Positions 1 to 6,939 of a DNA stretch of 14,637 nucleotides are shown here, in pieces (within the stretch, counting starts at the first letter, position 1; the number at the start of each line of letters is the position of its first letter). A model generated the notes under the pieces. It ran no database searches, was not told where the DNA came from, and saw only the letters and a program-made list of their open reading frames with translations. The stretch is from Chloroflexota bacterium. GTDB taxonomy: Bacteria; Chloroflexota; Limnocylindria; Limnocylindrales; CSP1-4. The DNA lies in assembly GCA_021785115.1 (NCBI GenBank), contig JAJYGO010000322.1, forward strand, positions 1 to 14,637, read 5' to 3'. A program made the translations under genes and the position numbers.

Positions 1-855
1 CCTGGTCCTGCGCTGCCGCAGCCGGTGCAGGTCCGTCACGTCGAAGGTGACGCCGTACCAGCGGACGGGGACACCGTCCGGGCCGCGGACGCACTTGACG
101 CGCTCGTGCAGCCAGATCGTCTCCCCGTCGGCGCGGCGGACGCGGTACTCGAGGCTGTACTCGTCCAGGTCCGCGTCGTGGTCCCACACGGCCCCCGTCC
201 GCTCGCGATCCTCCGGGACGACGAGCGATCGCCAGAAGCCGTGCTCCGCGACGCGGGCCGCAGGGTACCCGAGGATCCGCTCAGCCTGGTCGCTGACCCA
301 CATGGTGCCGGCCTCCAGGTCGCTCACGAACACGACCGCGTCGAGCCCCTCGACGAGCGACCGGTAGCGCTCCTCGCTCGCGCGCAGGGCGCGCAGCGCG
401 GTGGCCCGTTCCGTGACATCGCGGGCAGTCACCACGAGCGATCCGTCCGACCTGGCCACGCGGTACTCGACGAAGACGGGTCCCGGGAGCTCGACGATCT
501 CCGTCGCGGGCTCGCCGGTCTCCAGGACGTGCTCGTGGATGGCGCGTTGCGCGATGGCACCCGGCAGCACCGCGTACAGACTCCGTCCCACGAGCTCGGT
601 CCGCGTTTCGGCGAACTGCCTGCGCCACGCGTGGTTCGCGTACTCGATGCGGAAATCGAGCAGCCGTTTCGCGCTGTCGGCGATCGGGGAGAGCACGAGC
701 AACGAGACCGGGGCGTCGTTGAGGGCCGACAGCCAGTGCCATTCCCGCGCGGCATGCTCCCGCGGCGGGACGATGACGAGTTGCGGATCGGCGTGCCCGG
801 CGGTCGCTGCGGTCCCGCGTGCCGTGCGCCCCGTCGACCGTCGCGGCGCGGTCAC
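1..855 (-). CDS. Double-PAS sensor protein, partial (C-terminus beyond window)
   Basis: Signal-sensing protein, probably the sensor partner of the response regulator just upstream. I read 285 codons from a GTG at 855 to the window edge with no stop. PAS domain 1 spans about residues 40-150 and ends in a PAC-like DVTERATAL. PAS domain 2 begins after ASEERYRSLVEGLDAVVF (160-178) and runs to about 278 with AERILGYP, YRVRRADGETIWLHERV and FDVTDL, the usual PAS/PAC landmarks. There is no signal peptide or membrane segment, so a cytosolic sensor is expected. The GTG overlaps the TGA of the response regulator gene (GTGA), which implies translational coupling and decides the start. The first 35 residues are Ala/Thr/Arg-rich and unremarkable. 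The output domain (histidine kinase, GGDEF or other) is not in view; a histidine kinase is the likeliest given the neighbour, but this is inference. Confidence 0.85.
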   Translation of the reverse strand, partial: MTAPRRSTGRTARGTAATAGHADPQLVIVPPREHAAREWHWLSALNDAPVSLLVLSPIADSAKRLLDFRIEYANHAWRRQFAETRTELVGRSLYAVLPGAIAQRAIHEHVLETGEPATEIVELPGPVFVEYRVARSDGSLVVTARDVTERATALRALRASEERYRSLVEGLDAVVFVSDLEAGTMWVSDQAERILGYPAARVAEHGFWRSLVVPEDRERTGAVWDHDADLDEYSLEYRVRRADGETIWLHERVKCVRGPDGVPVRWYGVTFDVTDLHRLRQRRTR

Positions 856-1478
856 AGCAGTTGCTGCTCCAGTGCGTAGCGGATGAGGTCTGCGTTGCGC
901 GTGAGGCCCATCTTCTCGAGGAGGCGCGCCCGGTAGGTGCTGGCCGTCTTCACCGAGATGCCCAGGCACCGCGCGGTCTCGGTGAGGCTCTCGCCCGTGG
1001 CCAGGTGCCGGAAGACCTCGAACTCGCGCCGCGACAGGCGTTCGTGCGGCGCGGCCGGCCCCTCGTCGATCAGCCGCCGCGCGAGGAGCTCGGCCGTGGT
1101 CGGCGTGACGTGCGGGTGGCCGGACGCCACCCGGCGGACGGCCTCCACGAGCTGCTCGGTCGAGGCCGTCTTCTCCACGTAACCCGCCGCCCCCGCCGCC
1201 AGGCAGCGGACCGCCATCTGCTCCTCGGGCTGCGCGGAGAAGACCAGGATGCGCAGGCCGGGCCGCAGGGTCCGGAGCGAGTCGAGCAGCTCGAGGCCGC
1301 CACCCGGCATGCCCAGGTCCAGGAGGCAGACGTCGGCCGGTAGGCGGAGCGCGAGTTCCGTCAGCTCCGGGCCCGAGCCGGCGACGCCCACCACGTCGAT
1401 GTCGGAACAGGCGGACAGAAGGCGCTCCACGCCCTGGCGAACCACCACGTGATCGTCCGCGAAGAGGACGCCGATCAT
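852..1478 (-). CDS. NarL/FixJ-family response regulator with LuxR-type HTH
   Basis: Two-component transcription factor of 208 residues, the normal family length. The receiver domain (1-120) has the acidic pair D8/D9, phospho-acceptor D54 in VCLLDLGMPG, S81 in ILVFSA and K103 in GYVEKTAS. The C-terminal LuxR/GerE HTH (about 148-205) shows LSRREFEVFRHLATG and the recognition-helix region ISVKTASTYRARLLEKMGL. The ATG at 1478 has GGAGG eight bases upstream; the frame stays open far upstream, but that part is antisense to the secreted-protein gene and does not look coding. It is followed by the PAS sensor in a GTGA overlap, so the pair is one operon with the regulator first. Phosphorylation by the PAS protein is inferred from adjacency. 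The target is unknown; the divergent secreted protein is one candidate. Confidence 0.93.
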   Translation of the reverse strand: MIGVLFADDHVVVRQGVERLLSACSDIDVVGVAGSGPELTELALRLPADVCLLDLGMPGGGLELLDSLRTLRPGLRILVFSAQPEEQMAVRCLAAGAAGYVEKTASTEQLVEAVRRVASGHPHVTPTTAELLARRLIDEGPAAPHERLSRREFEVFRHLATGESLTETARCLGISVKTASTYRARLLEKMGLTRNADLIRYALEQQLL

Positions 1479-1548
1479 CCCCCCGGCCTCCCTCGTGCGG
1501 CCGCCGGCATGGGCGCGCCGACGATCCACTGGGGATTGTCGCAGCCTC

Positions 1549-1560
1549 TTGACACGCGTG
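1549..1560. promoter_or_regulatory. TTGACA hexamer fused to an 8-bp palindrome in the divergent region
   Basis: TTGACA (1549-1554) overlaps the perfect palindrome CACGCGTG (1553-1560), midway between the response regulator and the secreted-protein gene. No good -10 follows at 16-18 bp (TACGGC at 1571), so it may be a regulator site or a weak -35. Seen in sequence; function is a guess. Confidence 0.3.
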
Positions 1561-1623
1561 GGAATGGTCTTACGGCAGGAGTCGCACCCGTCCGACAGAC
1601 GACCGGCCACGGCGCTCCCTAGC

Positions 1624-1633
1624 GTGATAGCCC
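1624..1633 (+). promoter_or_regulatory. Putative extended -10 promoter of the secreted-protein gene
   Basis: GTGATAGCCC, 58 bases before the GTG at 1692, resembles the GTGNTANNCT motif found ahead of four other genes here, with C in place of the last T. No -35 is visible at 17 bp. Confidence 0.35.
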
Positions 1634-1691
1634 CGGCGTGTCGTCCGGGAGGATATGGCGTCAGACGTGTCGAGGAAAGGGGAGGCGCTCC

Positions 1692-2573
1692 GTGGACACG
1701 TTCATCGGCCGGAAGCGCGGGCTCATCGCGCTCCCGACGTATGCGTTCGCACTCGTGCTCGTGGCGTCCCTGGTCATCCCGGCCACGGCGCTCGCGAAGG
1801 GGACGCCCGGTGGCGGCGGAGGCGGCGGCAGGCCCGGCGGCGAGACCCTGGCCAACAGCCTGTCGGTCCCGACGATCATGATCGGCGGCAGCTTCACCGG
1901 CGTGACGTGCGGGACGTCGGAGGCGCCCTCGGTGCTCGTCGCCCCGAACGGGATGCCGCTGACCGGCTACGAGATCGACCCGGCTGCCTACTACTACGTC
2001 CAGGGCGTGAGCAAGTGGCAGGCGCAGTGCTTCAGCGCGACCTTCGCGACGGCGACGGCCGAGTGGGGCGACAATCTGTCCGGCGACGCCAGCCTGAAGG
2101 CCGGCAGCCCGATCCGCGTGGAGCTCGGGCTGTTCAACGCGGACACCACCGTCGTCCCGATGCAGGGCTACACGGTGCTCAAGCTGGAGCCGTCCAAGCT
2201 CGACCGCGAGTCCGCCTACGGGACCATCGCGACACCCGACGGTGCGGGCGGCTACTACGCGACCGCGGAGATCCTGCCGGCGCGCGTGTTCGACGGGGGC
2301 GTGACGTTCAGCGTCAAGAACGTCGGGACGGGCGCGTACGTGGTGCCGCTGGGGACCAACCCGACGGCCGAGATCAACGCGACCGGCAAGGTCGTCTACG
2401 GGTACAACCTGCGCGTCACGCAGGCGGGCCAGTACGAGATCACGTTCGTCCTTCCGTCCGTGGACATCAGCGGCGTGGACGTGGGCACGTACGTCACCGA
2501 TCCGCTCGGCCCGGACACGGTCACGCTCGTGATCACCGTGGCCGGTGGTGGCGGAGGCGGTGGCAGGAGGTAG
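1692..2573 (+). CDS. Secreted protein of unknown function, glycine runs at both ends
   Basis: I do not recognise a family. The GTG at 1692 is chosen because GGGGAGG lies seven bases upstream; an earlier in-frame GTG at 1638 lacks this and would bury the signal peptide. The product has 293 residues. Residues 1-36 form a classical signal peptide: IGRKR, then a hydrophobic core LIALPTYAFALVLVASLVI, then ATALA with cleavage probable before K36. A seven-glycine run (40-46) follows. The body (about 55-283) is rich in T, V, G and Y with alternating beta-type patterns and ends TVTLVITVAG, then seven more glycines and RR. C73 and C113 are the only cysteines and could form a disulfide once exported. 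There is no LPXTG motif, lipobox or membrane anchor, so it is probably released or loosely wall-associated. A strong hairpin follows, so it is likely monocistronic. Confidence 0.85.
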   Translation: MDTFIGRKRGLIALPTYAFALVLVASLVIPATALAKGTPGGGGGGGRPGGETLANSLSVPTIMIGGSFTGVTCGTSEAPSVLVAPNGMPLTGYEIDPAAYYYVQGVSKWQAQCFSATFATATAEWGDNLSGDASLKAGSPIRVELGLFNADTTVVPMQGYTVLKLEPSKLDRESAYGTIATPDGAGGYYATAEILPARVFDGGVTFSVKNVGTGAYVVPLGTNPTAEINATGKVVYGYNLRVTQAGQYEITFVLPSVDISGVDVGTYVTDPLGPDTVTLVITVAGGGGGGGRR

Positions 2574-2636
2574 CGGCAGCGGGTGACCGCACCGCACGCA
2601 CTCGCGGTTCGAGACCGCCAGACCATCACCACCACG

Positions 2637-2664
2637 CGGGGGCGGGCCGGAAGACCCGCCCCCG
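2637..2664 (+). terminator. Hairpin terminator after the secreted-protein gene
   Basis: GGGGGCGGG (2638-2646) pairs perfectly with CCCGCCCCC (2655-2663) around the loop CCGGAAGA, and C2637-G2664 extends it to 10 bp. Only a short GTTG follows, not a real T tract. It sits 64 bases past the stop and ahead of the next promoter. Confidence 0.65.
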
Positions 2665-2738
2665 TTGCGTGCCCGCCGCGGATCGTGGCCATCCCGCCCG
2701 ACCCTGGTCGTGCGCCGGTCGCGCGACGCTGGTGCGGG

Positions 2739-2748
2739 GTGCTACCCT
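2739..2748 (+). promoter_or_regulatory. Putative extended -10 promoter of the VOC gene
   Basis: GTGCTACCCT lies 35 bases before the ATG at 2784. It matches the GTGNTANNCT motif shared with four other genes in the window. No TTGACA-like -35 is seen at 16-18 bp. Confidence 0.5.
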
Positions 2749-2783
2749 CGCCCCGCCGGACGCAACAGCACGGGGGGCCGACG

Positions 2784-3266
2784 ATGCGGGCGATCACGCC
2801 GAACCTGTGGTTCGATGGGCGGGCGGAGGAAGCCGCCGCCTTCTACGTCTCGCTCTTCCCGGACAGCCGGATCGACGGGGTGACGCGCGCCGCGGCCGAC
2901 AACCCGAGCACGCCCGCCGGGGCGGTCCTGCTCGTCGCCTTCACCCTGGCCGGGCAGCACTTCGTGGGGATCAACGGAGGACCACAGTTCCCCTTCACCG
3001 AGGCGGTCAGCTTCCAGCTCGACTGCGACGACCAGGCCGAGGTGGATCGCTACTGGGAGGCCCTCGTCGACGGCGGCGGTGAGCACGGGATGTGCGGCTG
3101 GCTGAAGGACCGCTTCGGCCTCTCCTGGCAGGTGGTGCCGCGGGAGATGGGCGCCTACGTCGCCGGGTCCGACGCCGCGGGCGCGGCGCGGGCGGCGACG
3201 GAGATGCTCCGCATGCAGAAGATCGACCTCGCCAGGCTGCGTGACGCGTACGAGGGCGACGCGTAA
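2784..3266 (+). CDS. VOC-superfamily protein, PhnB / 3-demethylubiquinone methyltransferase-like fold
   Basis: Protein of 160 residues with the PhnB-like glyoxalase/bleomycin-resistance fold. Landmarks are ITPNLWFDGRAEEAAAFY (4-21), SLFPDSRI, FTLAGQHFVGINGGPQF and the diagnostic segment CGWLKDRFGLSWQVVP. Family members are usually annotated as 3-demethylubiquinone-9 3-methyltransferase-like, but that name comes from fold similarity; no methyltransferase activity can be assumed. The substrate is unknown. The start is the ATG at 2784 with a G-rich GGGGGG five bases ahead. The frame is open further upstream, but that part lacks a good ribosome site and overlaps the terminator and promoter. It stands alone between its own promoter and a non-coding gap of about 100 bases. 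Cytosolic, with no signal peptide. Confidence 0.9.
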   Translation: MRAITPNLWFDGRAEEAAAFYVSLFPDSRIDGVTRAAADNPSTPAGAVLLVAFTLAGQHFVGINGGPQFPFTEAVSFQLDCDDQAEVDRYWEALVDGGGEHGMCGWLKDRFGLSWQVVPREMGAYVAGSDAAGAARAATEMLRMQKIDLARLRDAYEGDA

Positions 3267-3375
3267 CGCACCGAACGGGGACGCATAGCGCGCCGCATCG
3301 GAACGGACGTCACGGCGACCGCATGCCATTCCCTGTGCTGCAAGACGCAGAACCGTGCAGAATCACACTGACGTG

Positions 3376-3597
3376 ATGACGCGCGACGACAGCATCGACC
3401 GGCGACCGGCGGCCCCCTTCTGCCCGTGTGTCCGCGGCGAATGGGGCCAGGTCTGCCCTGAGTGCGGCCAGCGCCTCCCCCCGCGCCCCGGCCCGCTCCA
3501 GTCCTGGCACGCCACCCGCGCGATCGACGCGACCGCGTCCGCGCAGGCACGCGCCACGGTCCTGCAGACCCAGTCGTACCGCCACTGGCACCTGTAG
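3376..3597 (+). CDS. Small Cys-rich (zinc-ribbon-like) protein, unknown
   Basis: Not recognised. Predicted 73 residues from the ATG at 3376; GTG at 3373 or 3355 are in-frame alternatives. The support is internal: reading the codons gives a third position that is G or C in about nine of ten, typical of real genes here, and the four cysteines C16, C18, C27 and C30 form a CxC-x8-CxxC cluster (FCPCVRGE ... CPECGQ), as expected for one zinc site. The C-terminus ends YRHWHL, with two further histidines. No Shine-Dalgarno is seen before any of the starts, so a leaderless or short-leader message is possible. GCCCG-gcgg-CGGGC forms a 5-bp hairpin across the stop codon. If this is not a gene, the 465 bases from 3267 to 3731 are otherwise empty apart from the promoter at 3679. 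Confidence 0.45.
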   Translation: MTRDDSIDRRPAAPFCPCVRGEWGQVCPECGQRLPPRPGPLQSWHATRAIDATASAQARATVLQTQSYRHWHL

Positions 3598-3626
3598 CCC
3601 GGCGGCGGGCGCCGGACCGTGCGGCA

Positions 3627-3640
3627 GCGGGCGGTCCCGC
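3627..3640 (+). terminator. Short GC hairpin after the small Cys-rich gene
   Basis: GCGGG (3627-3631) pairs with CCCGC (3636-3640) over CGGT. There is no T tract. With the hairpin at 3597-3610 it could end the preceding message; this is weak evidence. Confidence 0.25.
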
Positions 3641-3678
3641 GGGATGCTGAGGCGGCGAATCGGGCAGGCGGGCCCTCG

Positions 3679-3688
3679 GTGCTAGACT
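3679..3688 (+). promoter_or_regulatory. Putative extended -10 promoter of the HAD hydrolase gene
   Basis: GTGCTAGACT, 43 bases before the GTG at 3732, matches the GTGNTANNCT motif shared with other genes here. No recognisable -35. Confidence 0.55.
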
Positions 3689-3731
3689 CGCCACTTCCGT
3701 CGCCGCTTGGATCGGAGGCCTGACCCCGCTG

Positions 3732-4631
3732 GTGGTGCTGCATCGAGCGGACGCGTCCCACCACAACCTCCCCGCGAGCGGTTCCGTGCAACCTGATCCG
3801 GGCGTCGGCCGGTTCGCCGGTCGGCCATCGCCGGGTGCGTTGCTCGTCTTCGACTTCGATGGGACGCTCTGGCGCGGCGACGACCCGCTCGACTGCTACG
3901 CGGAGCTGGTGTCGCTGGGGCTCGATCCCGCCGAGCGGGCACCGTTCCTCGCGGACGTCCACGCGTTCCTCTCGGGGGACCACTGGAGCGTGAGCGGCCT
4001 CGAGCCTCCGCCCGATGACGGGTGGGCGGCGATCGCCGCGTTCGCCGCGGCTCGTGGCGAGTCGGCGGCCCACCGGCAGGCGGCGTTCCTCGAGACCCGT
4101 CGTCGCATCGCGGCGGGCGAGTTCCCGCTCGAGGTGCCCGGCGGTCTGCGCGAGTTCCTGGCCGCCAGCCGGGACTCGTGCGCCGTGGTGCTGGCCTCCA
4201 ACAGTCCGGCGGCATCGGTCCACCCGGTGCTCGACCGGCTCGGGTTGACCCCATTCTTCGACGACGTCGCGAGCGATGCCGGCAAGCCGGACCGACTCCC
4301 CGAGGTCGTGGATTCATGGATCACCGTCTATCGCCCCGCCCACGTCATGAGCATCGGGGACCACTATCGCAACGACATCGCGCCCGCCGTGCGGCGCGGC
4401 TGGTTCACCACCTACATCAGCCCGTGGCGCTGGGTCCCGGGACCCTGTTCTGTGGTGGGCGCCACGATGGAGGACGTGCTGCCCGGGCTGTACGCCTGGG
4501 TGAGGGCCGTCCGCGGTGCCGTGGAGCAGCAGGAACCGGGGGTCGGGGAGGCCGTCCGGTCGAGGCAGGCAGCCATTCCGGCACCGACGTGGGGCCGCGA
4601 CCCGGGGAAGGAGGTTGATCGGACGGCCTGA
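3732..4631 (+). CDS. HAD-superfamily hydrolase (phosphatase-like)
   Basis: Protein of 299 residues with all four HAD motifs. Motif I is VFDFDGTLW, with nucleophile D41 and acid/base D43. Motif II is VVLASNSPAAS (S156 or S158). Motif III is the lysine in DAGKPDRL (K185). Motif IV is IGDHYRNDIAP (D210, D215). A helical cap lies between motifs I and II (about 50-140), so this is a C1-cap HAD, most likely a phosphomonoester hydrolase; the substrate cannot be read from sequence. The N-terminus (1-34) and the last 45 residues are polar and probably disordered. GGAGG lies at 3714-3718, a long 13 bases before GTG 3732; GTG 3735 is an alternative. The ABC operon starts 84 bases downstream with no clear promoter of its own, so partial read-through is possible. 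Confidence 0.85.
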   Translation: MVLHRADASHHNLPASGSVQPDPGVGRFAGRPSPGALLVFDFDGTLWRGDDPLDCYAELVSLGLDPAERAPFLADVHAFLSGDHWSVSGLEPPPDDGWAAIAAFAAARGESAAHRQAAFLETRRRIAAGEFPLEVPGGLREFLAASRDSCAVVLASNSPAASVHPVLDRLGLTPFFDDVASDAGKPDRLPEVVDSWITVYRPAHVMSIGDHYRNDIAPAVRRGWFTTYISPWRWVPGPCSVVGATMEDVLPGLYAWVRAVRGAVEQQEPGVGEAVRSRQAAIPAPTWGRDPGKEVDRTA

Positions 4632-4664
4632 CGACGCTCAGGGGGTGTGGGGCTCCCCGGGTCT

Positions 4665-4680
4665 GCGGCAGGCATGCCGC
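4665..4680 (+). promoter_or_regulatory. Hairpin/dyad before the ABC transporter operon
   Basis: GCGGCA-ggca-TGCCGC is a perfect 6-bp inverted repeat, 35 bases before the TTG start. It could be an operator half-site pair or a small hairpin in the leader. It does not have the CG-centred form of the LacI-type site at 11777. Confidence 0.35.
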
Positions 4681-4715
4681 TCCGCGCGGGGGCCGAATTT
4701 CGAGAGGAGGAAGTC

Positions 4716-6023
4716 TTGGAAAGCGCGCGCTGGCGCAGGCTCCTGGTCGCATCGGCCACCACGGCCCTGGTCGTCACGCTCTCGGCGTGCGGCGCGGGTG
4801 CAACGGCCACGCCGAGCTCGGTGGCCCTGACGTTCTACTACCCGGTGGCGGTTCCGGGCCCGATCACGCAGCTGATCGACGGGTACATCTCCAAGTTCGA
4901 GCAGCAGAACCCCGGCATCACGGTCAAGCCGGTCCTCTCGGGCGGCTATCCCGACACGCTCACCAAGATCGAGACCACGATCAAGGGAGGCGGCACGCCT
5001 CCGGACGTGGCGGTGATGCTGTCGACCGACCTGTACTCGCTGGTCGACTCGAACGCCATCCAGCCGCTGGACAGCCAGATCGCGGCCGCGGGAGGCGACA
5101 CGTACCTCTCGGACTTCTACCCGGCGTTCCTGGCCAACTCCCGGTACCAGGGCCACATCTGGAGCCTGCCGTTCCAGCGCTCGACGCCGGTCCTCTTCTA
5201 CAACAAGGACATGTTCACCGCCGCGGGACTCGATCCCAGCACGGGGCCGGCGAACTACCAGGAGATGGTCTCCGACGCGCAGAAGCTGACCAAGCCCGAC
5301 GGCAGCACGTACGGGATCGAGATCTCCTCCGACGGCATCCCCTACTGGCTCTTCCAGTCGTTCGTGATCGGCGGCGGCTCCAACGTCGTCGGTTCGGCGC
5401 CCAACCAGGTGAACTTCGACACGCCGCAGGCCATCCAGGCGCTGCAGGACTTCGCCGACCTGTCCGCCAAGTACCACGTCATGCCGTCCGGCATCCTGCA
5501 GTGGGCGAACATGCCCAACGACTTCGTGGCCGGCAAGGCCGCCATGATCTGGCACTCCAGCGGGTCCCTGGCGAACATCCTGAAGCAGGCCAAGTTCAAC
5601 GTCGGGGTCAGCTACACGGTCGGCGAGAACGGCTACGGCGCTCCCACCGGGGGCGGCAACCTGTACATGCTGAAGGGCATCCCGGCCAGCCACCAGGCGG
5701 CCGCGTGGAAGTTCATCCAGTTCATGAGCTCCACGGACACCCAGGCGGACTGGAGCATCAACACCGGGTACATCGCGGCCCGCCAGTCCTCGTACCAGAC
5801 CGCGGCCATGAAGGCATACATCGCCAAGACGCCGCAGGCGGCAGTGGCGCCGGCCGGGCTGCAGTACGCGAAGGCGGAACTCGCCGCGCATGACAATGCG
5901 CAGATCCAGAAGTTCCTCGGCGACGCGGTGCAGGCGGTGCTGACCGGCAAGAGCACGCCGTCGGCGGCGCTTGCCACTGCGCAGCAGCAGGCCACCCAGC
6001 TCCTGTCGACCTTCAAGAACTGA
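4716..6023 (+). CDS. UgpB-like ABC transporter substrate-binding lipoprotein
   Basis: Extracellular solute-binding protein of 435 residues that captures a sugar or glycerol-phosphate-type solute for the two permeases that follow. The TTG start at 4716 is set by AGGAGG five bases upstream. Residues 1-24 are a lipoprotein signal ending in the lipobox LSAC, with lipidated C25. By remembered comparison with E. coli UgpB, several segments line up: LPFQRSTPVLFYNKDMFTAA, SSGSLANILKQAKFNVGV, NTGYIAA and the C-terminal LTGKSTPSAALATA. In that comparison the tyrosine, two serines, glycine and second tyrosine used by UgpB for ligand seem kept, while a glutamate and an arginine seem replaced, so glycerol-3-phosphate itself is uncertain. 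The stop is followed after four bases by the first permease. Confidence 0.93.
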   Translation: MESARWRRLLVASATTALVVTLSACGAGATATPSSVALTFYYPVAVPGPITQLIDGYISKFEQQNPGITVKPVLSGGYPDTLTKIETTIKGGGTPPDVAVMLSTDLYSLVDSNAIQPLDSQIAAAGGDTYLSDFYPAFLANSRYQGHIWSLPFQRSTPVLFYNKDMFTAAGLDPSTGPANYQEMVSDAQKLTKPDGSTYGIEISSDGIPYWLFQSFVIGGGSNVVGSAPNQVNFDTPQAIQALQDFADLSAKYHVMPSGILQWANMPNDFVAGKAAMIWHSSGSLANILKQAKFNVGVSYTVGENGYGAPTGGGNLYMLKGIPASHQAAAWKFIQFMSSTDTQADWSINTGYIAARQSSYQTAAMKAYIAKTPQAAVAPAGLQYAKAELAAHDNAQIQKFLGDAVQAVLTGKSTPSAALATAQQQATQLLSTFKN

Positions 6024-6027
6024 CCGG

Positions 6028-6939
6028 GTGCGTCTGCGTCCGATCACCGGTTGGGTGGAGCGGCGGCCCCGCAGAGGGGTCGCCGCTCTGCCCTACCTGC
6101 TGATCGCTCCGACCCTCTTCTTCGTCGCGCTCTTCACCCTCTGGCCGACCGTCCTGGTCGCCTTCGACAGCCTGTTCCTCCAGAACGAGGCGGTCCAGGT
6201 CCCGCAGTTCACCGGGCTGGGCAACTACGCCGCCCTGGCGGGGGACTCGGCCTTCCAGCAGGTCGTCCTCAACACGGTCCTCTACGTGGTGGTGACCGTG
6301 CCGGTCAGCGTGGTGCTGGCCCTGGTCCTCGCACTCGCGCTCAATCGCAAGCTGCGGGCGCTCGGCCTGTTCCGCCTGGCGTTCTTCTACCCGGCGATCC
6401 TGCCGATGGTCAGCGCGGCCACCATCTGGCTCTTCATGTACGCGCCGGGCTACGGCCTGGTCAACGTCTTCCTGGGCATCCTGCACCTTCCAGGCCAGAA
6501 CTGGCTCGGGAGCGCCAACCTCGCGCTGATCGCACTCATGATCCTGGGCATCTGGAAGCAGACCGGCTACTTCATGATCTTCTACCTCGCCGGCCTGCAG
6601 GGCCTGCCGCACGAGGTCTTCGAGGCGGCCAACCTCGACGGCGCATCGCCGCTCCAGACGGTGCGGCACCTGACCCTGCCGCTGCTCATGGGGACCACGC
6701 TGTTCGTGACGACGATCGCCGTGGTCAACGCGTTCGAGACGGTCGATCAGATCTACATCATGACCGGCGGCGGGCCCACGAACGCCACCACCATGCTGCT
6801 CTTCGACATCTGGCAGACGCTCTTCAGCTTCTTCGACCAGGGGAAGGCGAGCGCCATGAGCGTCATCCTGATCGGCGTCCTGCTCATCTTCACCGTCGTC
6901 AACTTCACGCAGGTGGAGCGCCGTGCCACGTACGAGTAG
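6028..6939 (+). CDS. ABC sugar-type transporter permease (UgpA/MalF class)
   Basis: Inner-membrane subunit of 303 residues with about six transmembrane helices (the first near 20-45, ALPYLLIAPTLFFVALFTLW). The EAA cytoplasmic loop that docks the ATPase lies at about 196-220: FEAANLDGASPLQTVRHLTL. After it come TIAVVNAFETVDQIYIMTGGGP and the last helix. The start is taken as the GTG at 6028, four bases after the lipoprotein stop, which gives the usual short basic N-terminus; upstream in-frame codons lie inside the lipoprotein gene. No strong Shine-Dalgarno is present, which fits coupling to the gene before. It overlaps the second permease by 17 bases. Confidence 0.93.
   Translation: MRLRPITGWVERRPRRGVAALPYLLIAPTLFFVALFTLWPTVLVAFDSLFLQNEAVQVPQFTGLGNYAALAGDSAFQQVVLNTVLYVVVTVPVSVVLALVLALALNRKLRALGLFRLAFFYPAILPMVSAATIWLFMYAPGYGLVNVFLGILHLPGQNWLGSANLALIALMILGIWKQTGYFMIFYLAGLQGLPHEVFEAANLDGASPLQTVRHLTLPLLMGTTLFVTTIAVVNAFETVDQIYIMTGGGPTNATTMLLFDIWQTLFSFFDQGKASAMSVILIGVLLIFTVVNFTQVERRATYE

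Noticed and set aside
1549..1576. TTGACA-16-TACGGC as a full promoter for the secreted-protein gene
   Set aside because: The -10 matches poorly; the motif at 1624 fits the local promoter pattern better. The TTGACA is kept only as a low-confidence site.
1479..2597. Upstream extension of the response regulator frame to 581 residues on the minus strand
   Set aside because: It runs antisense through the secreted-protein gene, has Arg/His-rich shadow composition, and the ATG at 1478 has a good ribosome site and a normal family length.
3363..4223. 286-residue minus-strand frame opposite the small Cys-rich gene and the HAD gene
   Set aside because: The HAD motifs are on the plus strand; this frame has no domain signal and looks like an antisense shadow.
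4612..4625. TTGATCGG before the importer operon as a possible third LacI operator
   Set aside because: Only the left half resembles O1/O2; the right half (ACGGCC) does not, and it lies inside the end of the HAD coding region.
4638..6047. 469-residue open frame on the minus strand opposite the substrate-binding lipoprotein
   Set aside because: Arg/Val/Gly/Asp-rich shadow of a GC-rich gene; the plus strand has an unambiguous lipoprotein with lipobox and family motifs.
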